Assembly: GCF_020360975.1 (NCBI RefSeq)
Contig: NW_025408688.1
Location: forward strand, 620,001-684,000
Direction: 5' to 3'
Length of the DNA stretch: 64,000 nucleotides
Source: Hirsutella rhossiliensis
Taxonomy: Eukaryota > Ascomycota > Sordariomycetes > Hypocreales > Ophiocordycipitaceae
Under the pieces are notes generated by a model. The model did no database searches and was not told the DNA's origin. It was given only the letters and a program-made list of their open reading frames with translations. The position numbers and the translations under genes are program-made. This document shows positions 20,338-31,068 of the stretch, piece by piece; the first letter of the stretch is position 1; every line of letters starts with the position of its first letter.

Positions 20338-22902
20338 ATGGCTTCCCTCGGCGGCACCCTCTTGTCGACCCGCTTTTTCACCCGCCGCATCGTCTTCGCC
20401 CTCGTCTCCAGATTCGCCGACCGCCGCTTCGCCTTCGCCTTCGCCGCCGTCTCCGTCCTCGCCGCAAAGCTTGTCCACGTCTACGCCCATCTCGATGCCA
20501 TCCCCGCCCCTGATCTGATACAATGGGGCAGCTCCTTCTTTGCCCAGGACACCCTTTTCCTCGTCGCCCTGCGGCTGCTCCTCGACGCCCAGTTGCACGT
20601 CTCAGCGCGATGGCTGCGCCTCGCGGCAAAGGTGCTCGCCTCCGTCCTCGTCGGCTTCGTCGCCCTCACCGCAACCATTAGCATCTCCTTCTTCTTCGTC
20701 GCCGGCCTCGAGCTCCACTGGCGCAACATTGGCACCGCCGGCGACTCCTCGGCCTGGCGCATGCTGCTGACGGGCCTCGTGTCCTTTGTCGTCGTCCTCG
20801 CCGGCATGGTCGTCCTCGCCGGCGTCGTCCATGGCCTCTGCTATCTGCTCGCCGGCATGGCCCTCGACATCCTCAAGTGGCCCCTCTCGCTGTTACCCAT
20901 CCACCGCTCCTCGTCCGCCTCGTACGACACCGAGTACAAGCACCTCCCGCAGCAGGACGCAGACGGCGCCGCCGAGCAGGCATTTGCCGTCGATGATTCG
21001 CCCGACGTCGGCGCCCCGGACGCGCCCCCGTTGCCCTCCAAACAGGTCATGCTTGTTCTGTACCTGACCCTCGGCCTCGTCCTGCTCGTCCAGCTCGTCA
21101 CCTCCGTCTTCCGACCCTCCGAGAGCTCCTTTGTCTTCATGTCCTGGACCCTGCCCTTGCTGCCCTTTGTCGACTTTACCCACTCGTCGCCCTCGCTGGC
21201 CCGCCTGCTCGCCACCCCCGGCTCCGAAAGCGCCAGCGTCGACTGGGACAACCGCACCGCCCTCGCCGAGCCCCCTTCGTTCCCCTGGCTACCCATGGAC
21301 CGGCCGCTCCCTGGCTTTGAGGACTGGTACGGGCACGGCACCAAGCACTACAGCGGCGACAAGGACCCGCTGAGGATTTCCAACCTCGACGACCAGCTGC
21401 TGCCTGCTCTGCGTGACACGCTACGCGACATTGACATTCGCCACGTTGTGCTCATCAAGCTCGAGGCCACGAGGAAGGATGTTTTTCCCATCAAGAAGAA
21501 CGGTCTAATTTGGGACAAGCTGAGCAACTCGTTCAAGTCCAAGTCGCTGCCCGCCGACGCGCAGAAGCGCTTCGCCACGCTCACGTCGACGGCAAACTTC
21601 CTCACGGGCGACTACGACGACGGCTTCGAGCACAAGGACCGGCCCCGGCGCGGCGGCCTCAACTTCAACAATGCGCACACCAGCAGCACCTACACGCTCA
21701 AGAGCCTGACGGGCACCATCTGCGGCCTCACCCCCCTCATTGCCGACTTCAATCTTGAGCTGAGCAACCACATCTACCAGCCGTGCTTGCCGCACATTTT
21801 TGAGGCATTCAACGCGCTGGCCCACAACGACAGCACAAAGGCCGCCGCACAAGACGACTTTACCACCTTTAAGTGGAAATCGTCGTTTATGCAGTCCGTC
21901 ACTAACACTTTCGACAAGCAAGGCGCCCTTATGCCCACAATGGGGTTCTCCAAGGACCGCATCATCACAAAGGAGTACCTCAAGAGCGACTCTGCCAAGT
22001 TTGGCGCCTCCAACCACACCGACATCAATTACTTTGGCTTGCCCGAAATCGCCCTCGAGGAATACATTCGGGACGAGTTTGCGTCGGCCAAGAAGAACAA
22101 CGAGCGAGTCTTTCTTACCCACCTGACGAGCACCACCCACCACGACTTCAGCCTGCCCAAGGGCGAGCAGTACGTCTCGCTGACGGACGAGAAGGACCTC
22201 GAGGACCTCTCCCGCTACACCAACGTTGTTGGCTACGTCGACCGCTGGCTGGGCCGAGTCCTCAACATCCTCGAATCCGAGGGTGCCGCCAACGATACCC
22301 TGGTCGTCTTTCTAGGCGACCACGGGCTGTCGATTGCGGAGCAGGGAAGCGTTTCGACGTACGCCAACGGCAACATTGGCAATTTCCATGTGCCCCTTGT
22401 CATCTCTCACCCGAAATTGCCGCACATTGATGTCAACGACGCCGTCATCTCGGTTCAGGTGCTGCCCACAATCCTCGACCTCCTCCTGGCGAGCGGTTCC
22501 CTGTCGCAGTCGGAAAGCCAGGCAGCCCACGATCTGGTCCGCAATTACGAGGGCCAGTCTTTCATCCGGCCTGCGCGCCTCTTTCCCGACGACAAGGCCC
22601 AGGGCAGCTGGCAGTTTTCGCTCATCAACCCGGGCGGCGCCATGCTCGCTGTGCGCGATGCCCGGCGGCCAGACTGGCGCCTGATTGTGCCCATAGTCGA
22701 CAACACCGAGTGGCGCTTCACCGACCTGGCTTTGGATCCTCACGAGACCAACACGACCGTGTCGTTTGACTTCAACACGCTCTACAAGAAGCTGGTAAGG
22801 GGGCACAGCATTGAGGCCGCCAAGTGGGCGAGCGAGGCTGCCGTCGTGACCAGTTGGCTGGTCGAGGAAAACACCCGGCGCTGGCGCTACAAGCAAGGGT
22901 GA
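20338..22902 (+). CDS. Membrane protein with sulfatase/phosphoglycerol-transferase-type domain
   Basis: A single 854-codon frame from ATG 20338 (context CAACGCCATGG) to TGA 22902. There are five hydrophobic segments near residues 15-60, 68-95, 98-122, 137-180 and 236-258. A large alkaline-phosphatase-fold domain follows at about 365-720, with HVVLIKLEATRKDVFP (about 367-382), a Thr-containing segment STYTLKSLTGTICG (about 448) and the metal-ligand motif VVFLGDHGLS (about 655-664). It lacks the Cys/Ser-x-Pro-x-Arg of true sulfatases, and the layout resembles LtaS-like phosphoglycerol transferases. Known fungal members are annotated only as sulfatase-domain proteins. I infer a membrane or cell-wall phospholipid-headgroup transferase or hydrolase. 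Codon use is strongly GC3-rich, like a host gene. No intron is needed. Confidence 0.85.
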   Translation: MASLGGTLLSTRFFTRRIVFALVSRFADRRFAFAFAAVSVLAAKLVHVYAHLDAIPAPDLIQWGSSFFAQDTLFLVALRLLLDAQLHVSARWLRLAAKVLASVLVGFVALTATISISFFFVAGLELHWRNIGTAGDSSAWRMLLTGLVSFVVVLAGMVVLAGVVHGLCYLLAGMALDILKWPLSLLPIHRSSSASYDTEYKHLPQQDADGAAEQAFAVDDSPDVGAPDAPPLPSKQVMLVLYLTLGLVLLVQLVTSVFRPSESSFVFMSWTLPLLPFVDFTHSSPSLARLLATPGSESASVDWDNRTALAEPPSFPWLPMDRPLPGFEDWYGHGTKHYSGDKDPLRISNLDDQLLPALRDTLRDIDIRHVVLIKLEATRKDVFPIKKNGLIWDKLSNSFKSKSLPADAQKRFATLTSTANFLTGDYDDGFEHKDRPRRGGLNFNNAHTSSTYTLKSLTGTICGLTPLIADFNLELSNHIYQPCLPHIFEAFNALAHNDSTKAAAQDDFTTFKWKSSFMQSVTNTFDKQGALMPTMGFSKDRIITKEYLKSDSAKFGASNHTDINYFGLPEIALEEYIRDEFASAKKNNERVFLTHLTSTTHHDFSLPKGEQYVSLTDEKDLEDLSRYTNVVGYVDRWLGRVLNILESEGAANDTLVVFLGDHGLSIAEQGSVSTYANGNIGNFHVPLVISHPKLPHIDVNDAVISVQVLPTILDLLLASGSLSQSESQAAHDLVRNYEGQSFIRPARLFPDDKAQGSWQFSLINPGGAMLAVRDARRPDWRLIVPIVDNTEWRFTDLALDPHETNTTVSFDFNTLYKKLVRGHSIEAAKWASEAAVVTSWLVEENTRRWRYKQG

Positions 22903-24228
22903 TTTGCCGTTTTTCTCCCACGACGTACCTAGAAACATGCACATGCACCCTGTGCAGGCCTCTTGTGGGCCGAGACCAGGACCCTGCCACGGCCATTGAA
23001 TATAGAGCCGTGTCGAGGCCGTCCGACGGCGGGATGGGAAGATTGGGAAGACGGCCCTCTGGTGCGTGCCGGCACGATAGGCCCAATACACATACATAGA
23101 CTTGTTTCTCACGGAATACCGTGAGGAGAGGGCATTATTATAGACGCTCAGAGGCCGGGCGCTGTCCGTTTGACGGCCTTGGCAATCGACCATGTTGTAC
23201 ACGATTGTCCTCCTTGGACTGTTTCTGCAGCGCCGCACACCCTTTCATGGATGCCGTGCTTCCATACACGGTGCTCGCACGTATTCACACCCGTTGCAGC
23301 CTCACGTATGCCTGGAGGTTCTCCCGGATCCGGGGGGAGATGAGTTGAAAGAGGGGAACTATATCGACGGGTATCTCAAAGGCGAGTGACAGCATGTGAG
23401 CGGCAGATCAGGCACAACAGCCGCCACACCCAGCTTGGGGATGCGCGGTGGTAGTTCAGGAGAGTAATCGTACAACCGGCCCACGAGATAGCGCCCGAGG
23501 GGAATCTGTCGGGGCACAAAGGCGTGCCCCGGCCAGTCACACGGGGAATTTGGAGATGTTGGATACGTGAGTTCTCCTTTCCTTTCCCGTCTCGGCACAT
23601 GGGAGCCATTGCTCATCACGATACGTACTGTATATGCAAAGGTCGGCATCCGACGTCTTCCACCTTGTGGATCACCAGCTCGCCGCTCTCGGCTCGGCTA
23701 TCCCATGCTCGCTTCACAGGTGGAGAACATCGTGCCGTGCCCCAGGCACGCAGCAGAAGCCCAATATATTCGGTAAACAAGGTTGCAGGACAACGGGGTT
23801 CGCGTCCTACCCTCCCCCCCTGCCATGGCGGCCACTCCCCTCTCGCCCGGAGGACCGAGTTCCGGCGGGACACCAAAGGGCGAGATGTCTGTGAGGACGG
23901 CGTGTGTAAGCGTGCCAAGTCGAGCCTGGTACTGCTCGAGGTTACATGTATAATGGCCCCTTTCCTCTGCTACCTTGCCGGCGCGATCTCTTGCCCCTTA
24001 ACGTGAGATGGTCACTTGTTTCTACACGTGGACGAACCAATTTTGCAACACATTAACAGCACGAGGCGGGCAACGATACCGGAGGCACCCGGCGGTGGAA
24101 TGCGTACCCTGGCGCCGCAGTCGATAGCCAGGTGCCAGAGGGGTTTCTTGCCTCGATGGGCCAATTCATCCGTGGAGCAATTTCCAATAGTACTGCAACA
24201 ACCTTCTGTAGTCAGCAGCTTATACGGA
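22903..24228. other. Intergenic, no recognisable gene
   Basis: Sequence between the sulfatase-domain gene and the LTR retrotransposon. Only short unsupported frames were seen. Presumed 3' UTR of the upstream gene plus non-coding DNA. Confidence 0.4.
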
Positions 24229-24233
24229 GAGCG

Positions 24234-24407
24234 TGTTACGGGGTCAGCACTGTTGGCACAGGTGCTGGGCGTAATTGATGTAAATTGAGCTACAAAGAGT
24301 GTAAAGGGGAGACGTGTCTACATCGCTCCCTTTAGGAGTCGTGTCCGTGGCGCTCGCACGTGACTAGTCTGGCCATGCCAGATCTACACATCGGGGCGTA
24401 GCCCACA
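24234..24407 (-). repeat. 3' LTR of the gypsy element
   Basis: 174 bp, TG..CA ends, preceded by TSD GAGCG. The element is read on the minus strand, so this is its 3' LTR. A purine-rich stretch (AGAGAGGAGTAGGGGC on the minus strand) lies just upstream as a likely polypurine tract. Confidence 0.9.
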
Positions 24408-24505
24408 TTAGCCCCTACTCCTCTCTGGCGCTGGTGCCCTTTTCCTGTTCCTGGTCCCCTCTACAACGATCGTAGGGCCGTCGTCTATAGGGTCTGGTGC
24501 CGTTA

Positions 24506-27500
24506 CTATCGACGGGGCGTCGCCATTAGTCCTAGCCCGTAGTGGTCCGCGTATTCTCTTGCCCTGTATCTGCAGCTGTGGTTGTATTCCTTCGACTTGC
24601 CCTGGATTTGGGCCGGCTGTGCTTCCGTTGCCACTCGTCGGTGCTGGTATGGTCCATCGTTTTCGAGAGCCGGGCCGTATCTCTGTTCGTACTTATCCAA
24701 GGCCGCTGTCTGTTGCATATTGTCTAAAGAGGTCCAGGTCGGGTCTTGCCAACCTTGCCAGCGTACAAGGACTTCCGCCTACGGCCGCGGCCGGTTCTCT
24801 TCCACCTAGCGCATAGTATTTCCTCTACTACTTGGTGAGCCTCCCCGTCTACTTGGATAGATGGGGTTGAGCGTCTGTGCGTTGCTGACCAGGCATTGGG
24901 TCCGTCCCCGCTCTCCGGAGTTGGTCGACGTGGAACCTATTATAGCAGCCCTCGGGAGGTCTGCTAGTTCAACCGTGTACGGGTCGAGTACCTTGCTTAT
25001 CGTATACTTAGCGTGCAGCCAGTCGAACTTCTTCTTAGGTCGCTCTGACGCGTAGTTCCGTAAGTCAAGCCAAACCTTATCGCCTACTTCGAAGCGTTCT
25101 GCCGCGTTCCGTCGTCTGTTAGCGAAGCGTTCTTGTTGCTGCGTAGCTGTCGCCATTGATGCTTGGCAGAGGTCCGTAATCTGTTGTAGTTTGGTAACAA
25201 ATTTCTTTGCCCTGGTTTCTGGCGAATGCTGAGGATACTCTTCCGCATATGCTTCCGTAACGAGGGGAACTGGTGACTTCGGCTCATAGCCGTGTATAGC
25301 GAAGAATGGGGACATCCCTATAGAGGTATTGACCCGACCGTTTAACGCCATCTGAGCCGCGGAACCCACTTATCCCAGTCGTTCTGGTTCTGGTTAATCA
25401 CGGCGCGGAGGTATGCCTGTACTTCTTGGTTCATCCTCTCAGGGCCTCCGTCGGTTTGGGGTGGTACGCCGTGCTTAGCTGCTGGTCGATCCCCAGTAAC
25501 TTGCACATGTGCCTCCAAAGCGGCCTACCCAATTCGAGCCCCTATCGCTCGTTATAGCGTCGGGCCACCAGTGGTAGCGGGCGAAGCACCATAGAAAACG
25601 CTCTGCACATGCTTCCGCTTCCATCGTTGGCATCGGTTCGAGTATAACTTCCTTACTTAGCCGGTCCTTGATAACCCAGAGGCAGCGGTTACCGTTCGCA
25701 AGGGGAGGTCCGTAATAAAGTCCATCTGTATCTGGCGGAAGAAGCGGTCCGGTACGGGTAGCGGTCTAAGTACCCCTTTATGCTCGCGCCATATCTTCGT
25801 ACGGCCGCAGACATCGCAGTTACGCAAGAAACGTCGGATATGCTGTTGCATTAGCGGCCAGTAGAAGTCCCTGGATACGGCTTCTATCGTCCCTTCCGTC
25901 CCGGGTGGCCTACTACATGGGAGTCATGAACCTTCTGGATTAAGGAGCCCGTAATTCGTTTAGCGACTCCTGCTCTAGCGGTGCTGCCTTGGCTGCTGCT
26001 TCTGTCGTGATCGGTGCGCCTGGCACCCATAAGCGGCCACGTAGTCGTAGGTGCCCCGAGGATCAATAAAGCACTCGGCGACTTGTACCTTCAGCTTAAG
26101 CTTGGGGTCGAGGACCGAGATCCGTTTCGTACCGCGTTATAAACGCTTGTAAAGACTGGATCCTGGTTTGCCGTTTGCTGCCATAATTGTTGTAGCTCTG
26201 GGTCGTGGAAAACCGTGTGTTCTTCTTCGCCTTCTCCCGCTTGAGTCGACGTTACTCCGACGTAGGTACGTAGGGCTGCTTCTGGAATAAGCTGCATATC
26301 TCGTGCTTCGTGATCCGCTTCGTTTGGTCGGTCCTGTTCGCGGCGAGAGAGCGCGTCTGGCACCACTGCTTCCCGTCCCGGACGGTACTGGAGCTGGAAG
26401 TTAAAACGCGAGAGATATTCAGCCCAACGTGCCTGCCTTTCCGAGAGCTGTTGGCGCGTCATGAAATACTCGAGGTTCTTATGGTCGGTAAGGATAACGA
26501 AGTTATCACAGCTTCGTAGCTCGGCTGACCATTGTTCGAGACAACGAATAATAGCGAGCATTTCCTTATCATGGATTGGGTAGTTGCGCTCAGCCGGTGA
26601 TAGCTTCTGCGAGTGGAACGCTACTGGCTTGCGTTGTCCGTCGACTTCCTGCGTAAGTGCCCCAAGCGCCCAGCCGCTACAGTCTGCTTCTACGAAGGTT
26701 GGCCTCTCGAAATCCCATTGAGTAAGAATAGGGGCGTTCGTAAATAGCGTCTTTAGTGTCTGGAACGCCATATCGTGCTCGTCCGTCCACTTGAACTTAG
26801 TCCCCTTTCCTGTTAGTGCTGTTAGGGGTGCAGTTATTTCCGAGGCTTGCGGTATAAATATCCGGTAGTAGTTAACGAATCCTAGAAAACTGCGCACCCC
26901 CTTCTGGGTAACGGGGACTGCCCACTCGACTATTGCTCGTATCTTGTCGGGATCTGCCTGAATGCCAATTCCTGCGTGAATAATGAATCCTAGGTACTTA
27001 ATCCGCTTGACTCCAAATTCGCATTTCTCCGGGTCTAGGTGTAGTCCATGCTCGGCGAGGCGTTCTAAAACTAACCGTACCTTCCGGAAATGGTCTTCTC
27101 TGCTCCCGCTCGAATAGATAAGTATATCGTCCATATAAGCAGAGGCGAACTCGTCGAGGTAGTCTCGTAGGATACCGTTAATATACCGCTGGAAGGTTGC
27201 TGGCGCGCCACTTAGCCCGAACGGGGTAACCATCCATTCGAAGAGACCGTACCGGGTGCGGAACGCTGTCTTCCACTCGTCTCCTTCTGCAACCCGTACT
27301 TTATGGAACGCTTGTACCACGTCGACCTTAGTGAACCACTTCGCATCTTTTAGGTTGCGAAGTGTGTCCCTATTAGAGGAAGGGGTAACGGTCCGACTTA
27401 GTGATTGCGTTCAACGCTCTGTAGTCACAACAGAATCGCAGCCCGCCACCTGGTTTCCTCACAAACAGGACTGGAGCTGCTGCTTCTGAACTGCTTGCAC

Positions 27501-28381
27501 GGATAAATCCTTTATCCACTAGGTCTCGTAGAGTCTTCTTAAGAACCAGGAGTTCCTCTCGTGACATACCGTATAGTGCTCCATACGGTAGTGGTAACTG
27601 CTGGCCATTCGGGTCCTCCTTGATTCTGATTTCGTGGTCTATGCCTGGCTTATGAGGATTCAGCTTATCAGCTTCCTTCTTCATAAATAGAGGCAGTAAA
27701 TCGTGGAACCGCTGGGGTATCGTTCGGCGTAGCTCTGCTTCTGACATGGGTTTCTTTGGTGATAACGCCCTTTCGATATCCTTCATGCTGATAGCGAAAA
27801 TCGCCGTGGCAGCTGCCTCTCTTCCTTCCTGCTTGCGGATCCTTTCAAAGTAACCCACAAAGGTACTGGCTAGTACGTGCTTTGCTTCTTCGAACTCCTT
27901 GGCTTTCGCAGAATATTCTCCTTCCCGAGGTGATCTACCCAGTCTTGTGTAGGTTCATGCCATAGTCGTTTCTCGTGGGGCACTGAGTACGACTTTGTGT
28001 GGCATAACCAGGGTTTTCCTAGGATTAGGGGGAATTCCAATCGGGGCACCACGTAGGCACAGATCGTCTGTATGTGGCCGTTGACCTCCATTGATAGCCA
28101 TACGAGGCCCTAATCGTTGCTCCTTCCATTGCCCCTGATGCTCCTGTAATAGCTCGCGGTGCTATTTCCACTATAGGAACTTCCAACTTTTCGACGACTT
28201 CTTCGTCAACCGCGGCGTAGCACTGGCATCCCTCGTCTACGAGTGAGGAGAAGAGATTGGTCCTATTGATAATGCTTCGAATTATTGTAGGACCAACTTC
28301 CATTTTTCCTGAGAACTTCTCTTCTTTGCCACTGCTCCGTTCTTTGGCCTCGAGACCCGTCTTTGTTTCGAGGCTACGCAT
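24506..28381 (-). pseudogene. gypsy pol: protease, reverse transcriptase, RNase H, integrase, chromodomain
   Basis: The protease region has LVDEGCQCYAAVDEE (about 28230). RT spans about 27640-26750, with PYGALYGMSREELLVLKK, FVRKPGGGLRFCCDYRALN, and the YMDD active site (about 27145). RNase H contains TFVEADCSGWALG (about 26700) and ILTDHKNLEYF. Integrase has the zinc-binding CDVCGRTK (about 25810) and IQMDFITDLPL. A chromodomain with VEEILCARW and LVRWQGWQDPTW lies at about 24830-24730. Frame changes occur at about 27370, 26050, 25700, 25370 and 24770. Those I examined are repaired by one extra base in a G or C run. The element is either newly dead or intact with sequence errors. Confidence 0.9.
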
Positions 28382-28399
28382 TTCCGAGAGGATGGGGTC

Positions 28400-29650
28400 T
28401 CGCTAAGTCCTGACTCTTCCTCACTAGAGTCGTTACCATCATCTTCCAGAAAGGGCATGATCCTAGCGGTGCGGACTTTACATCCCTCGACCGGCTAGGG
28501 TCCTGTCCTGGCGAGTAGGGCAAGCGGCAATGAAATGGGTGTTGTCGCCGCAGCGGAGACAACGACCCTCGTCACGGCGTTTATTCCGTTCGTCCTCGGA
28601 TACCCACCTCGCCCGTTGCTTCCGTCCTGACCTAGGCTGGAAGCGAACCGTCTTGCTCGTTCCACTTGACCCCTGGCCGTTCGCCCGTCCTCTCTGACCC
28701 TGCCCTGAGTGCGTGTAACCGTCATTATTACGTCGCCGTCATGGTCGCGTGCGTCACGTGCGTTCTGCTCGGCGGGTAACGTTGCTGACGGTGCCGGGGT
28801 GTTGTCGTTACCGGCGACCTGGATGTTGCCGATGCCTGATGCCTGCCCTTGGTCACGTTGCCCGCGGGAGCCCTGCTTCCTCTGCAACGCCTTAAACTTC
28901 GCGGTGTGCTCGAACGCCCAAGCAATCGGGTGTAGACGTTGGATGTACTCGTTGTAGTCCTTCGGCATGATAACCGGGACTAGTTGCTCACGGAGAGCAG
29001 GAGAGATCGAGTTCCGTAGCCATGCGAGCTTGGAAGCATTATCCCAGCTCGCGCCGCCCGCTTTGGTCAATGTTTCCTCGAATTCAGGGGGAACTTCCCA
29101 AACTCTTGGCTGTCTCGTTGAATGAGGTGCGCAGCCTGTCCTGCGCCCTCTCTGTCTGCTGCACGCTGCCGAACGTCTGGGCTAGGTGCGAGAAGAATTT
29201 CCGGGGGTCTGGGTTGCCCTTCGCGCTCTCTTGCCTCCAAAAACCCTCGACTCTCCTCATCATCTGATCCGGCAAGGTCTGCAGGATCTCGTACCACACG
29301 ACGTTGTTATTGCCGTTTAGGCCCTCCTCTTCGTCGGTATTGTACTTAAATACCAGACGGTCGAGGTAGAAGTGGAAGGACTCGGGTTGACCGTTCCACT
29401 TCGGCCAAGTCATCGGCTTGCGCTTCTTGCCACGGTCCATTTCCTGGGCTGCTTCCGGCCTCGGTTCGACGGGTAAGATCGCCGGGGTACTGAGCACCCC
29501 CGGGCTGGGTGTCAACGGTGGCGCTGCTAGGCCTAGCCCGGTGAACATCTTCCGCAGTTCTTCGTCTCCCGCGATCCCAGATAAGATCTGCAAGAGCTCT
29601 TGCTCCTTCCTCCATCGGCTCGTTGCGCCGCCGGTCGCGGTGCCCTGCAT
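28400..29650 (-). pseudogene. gypsy gag: capsid plus CCHC zinc knuckle
   Basis: ATG at 29650. Retrotransposon-gag region with WPKWNGQPESFHFYLDRL, RRVEGFWRQE and FFSHLAQTFG (about 29430-29150), then LAWLRNSISPALREQLV. Two one-base deficits, in GGG and CCCCC at about 29085-29100, split the frame; with them restored it reads SLGKFPPEFEETLTKAG. A zinc knuckle CLRCGDNTHFIAAC lies in a third frame at about 28565-28520. It encodes the nucleocapsid/capsid protein of the particle. Confidence 0.85.
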
Positions 29651-29734
29651 AACTACTATTGTCCTCCATCTTGTTCGTCCGTCTCGTCGTCCGATCGATC
29701 GTCCGTCTCGTCGTTTAGCCTATCGCCTGTCTTG

Positions 29735-29830
29735 CTGTCTGTCCTGCTGACTGTCCTGCTGTCTGTCCTGCTGTCTGTCCTGCTGTCTGTCCTGCTGTCT
29801 GTCCTGCTGTCTGTCCTTCTGTCTGTCCTG
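29735..29830 (-). repeat. 12-bp tandem repeat in the gypsy leader
   Basis: About eight units of CTGTCTGTCCTG on the plus strand, between the 5' LTR and the gag ATG. Two units carry single changes. Confidence 0.9.
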
Positions 29831-29855
29831 TCTTTTGTTAACTGGTAGCTCAATA

Positions 29856-30032
29856 TGTTACAGGGTCAGCACTGTTGGCACAGGTGCTGGGCGTAATTGA
29901 TGTAAATTGAGCTACAAAGAGTGTAAAGGGGAGACGTGTCTACATCGCTCCCTTTAGGAGTCGTGTCCGTGGCGCTCGCACGTGACTAGTCTGGCCATGC
30001 CAGATCTACACATCGGGGCGTAGCCCCTTACA
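29856..30032 (-). repeat. 5' LTR of the gypsy element
   Basis: 177 bp, nearly identical to 24234-24407, followed by TSD GAGCG (30033-30037). Confidence 0.9.
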
Positions 30033-30100
30033 GAGCGCACCAGCCAGCCTCACGTCGTGCTAGGCACGCCGCTTCCAGCAACCCAACAAAGCTTGGTGGT

Positions 30101-30418
30101 TACGGGTTGTCTGCTGCCGTCTTTACAGAGGACCTGAGAAAGGGGCTGAAGATTGCGAAAAGGCTTGAGTCGGGGTGAGTTATCTTCCTTCACCTTTTTC
30201 TCTTGTTTACCTCCACCCTGTCCTTTTCCGAGCAGAGGCATTTGGGATATGTGCTGACTGTGTGTGACCACAGCGCCGTGCACATCAACAGTATGACCAT
30301 CCATGACGAGCCGGTCTTACCTCACGGCGGCGTCAAGAACAGTGGCTGGGGCCGCTTCAACGCCGCGCAGGGGCTCGAGGAATTCCTCGTCTCGAAGACT
30401 GTTACGTGGATGGATTAG
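30101..30418 (+). pseudogene. Aldehyde dehydrogenase, C-terminal end only
   Basis: Exon 30101-30174 encodes YGLSAAVFTEDLRKGLKIAKR. A 99-nt intron (GTGAGT at 30175, CAG ending 30273) joins to AVHINSMTIHDEPVLPHGGVKN, and the frame continues through GWGRFNAAQGLEEFLVSK to TAG at 30416-30418. This is the C-terminal oligomerisation and substrate-lining end of NAD(P)-dependent aldehyde dehydrogenases, most like the aromatic (salicyl/vanillin) type. The catalytic Cys and the cofactor domain are absent, both upstream and on the far side of the gypsy element. I infer a gene fragment left after rearrangement. It is intact as far as it goes. Confidence 0.8.
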
Positions 30419-30429
30419 GAGGAGGGTAT

Positions 30430-31038
30430 TCTCGCGAAGGAGATATCAAAATAGGGCATGAAAGTGTACGAAAGGACTTTTCGCAGGTAGGTTCTCATAT
30501 GATCAGAAGGTCTGTGACGTGCATGTGTTGATTGCTCTACCCCCGGTTGCCCTTTTCCCGTCCAAACAGCCCCTTTTGTATCCCTCCAAGCTTCTCCCAA
30601 GTTATATCCCGTTTTCAGGTATAGTATACATTCTACCAGGAAGAGGGCACTTCTTGCTGTAACGGGCTAGGCCCTGCTGGACAAGGCAGTGCCTTGTCGG
30701 TCTAAGCACTGTTGCTCCAGTAACGGCTTAGTCTATTTTATTGGAGGATTTCTGTCCTTCTATTTTCCTTTCCTTCTTCTTTCCTCAGCTCGAATGTAAA
30801 ACGCATGAGGACTACATAGCTGTAATTTACACTATTAGAACCCATCACACTTGCCACTTACTGAAGGCCACGTAAGTCATCTACGTCAGCAACATCGGCT
30901 CCATCTCCCCGATCGAATAGCTCTTCTAGCTATTAGATCGATAGTTCAGTCTCTCAAGGTCCCCGAGCCAGTAATAGCTATGCCGGACTCCTCAAAGGGC
31001 CCCCGTTCGAATAGGAGATCCTCCGGACCCCTCAGTGG
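30430..31038 (+). repeat. Dispersed repeat R1 plus R2, longest copy
   Basis: The R1 part (30430-30624) matches 3235-3375, 37727-37887 and inverted 41691-41896. The R2 part (about 30616-31038, without the nested solo LTR) matches 44129-44342. R1 and R2 meet at TATACATTCT, where two other copies also break off. It starts 12 bp after the aldehyde dehydrogenase stop codon. Confidence 0.7.
30658..30849 (+). mobile_element. Solo LTR, 192 bp, TSD CTTGC
   Basis: Begins TGTAACGGGCTAGGCCC and ends CCCATCACA. Flanked by CTTGC at 30653-30657 and 30850-30854. It splits the R2 repeat, which is continuous in the copy at 44129-44342, so the empty site is known. Product of recombination between two LTRs of a lost retrotransposon. 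Confidence 0.85.
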
Positions 31039-31068
31039 TCTAGGAAGAAGAAATAACCAGTGATCTTG

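Larger units (their letters stand above)
24234..30032 (-). mobile_element. Ty3/gypsy LTR retrotransposon (chromovirus type), complete with LTRs and TSD
   Basis: LTRs at 24234-24407 and 29856-30032 start TGTTAC and end CACA or TTACA. They are identical apart from one substitution near the start and a 3-bp difference at the end. The 5-bp target duplication GAGCG lies at 24229-24233 and 30033-30037. Coding runs on the minus strand: gag (29650 to about 28400), protease, RT, RNase H, integrase, chromodomain (about 28380-24510). Almost identical LTRs mean a very recent insertion, yet the coding region has at least six frameshifts. Confidence 0.93.

Noticed and set aside
24234..24407. Solo LTR
   Set aside because: The partner LTR at 29856-30032 and a shared 5-bp duplication show that it belongs to a complete element.
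29735..29830. CRISPR-like or satellite array
   Set aside because: 12-bp units without spacers, lying in the leader of a gypsy element.
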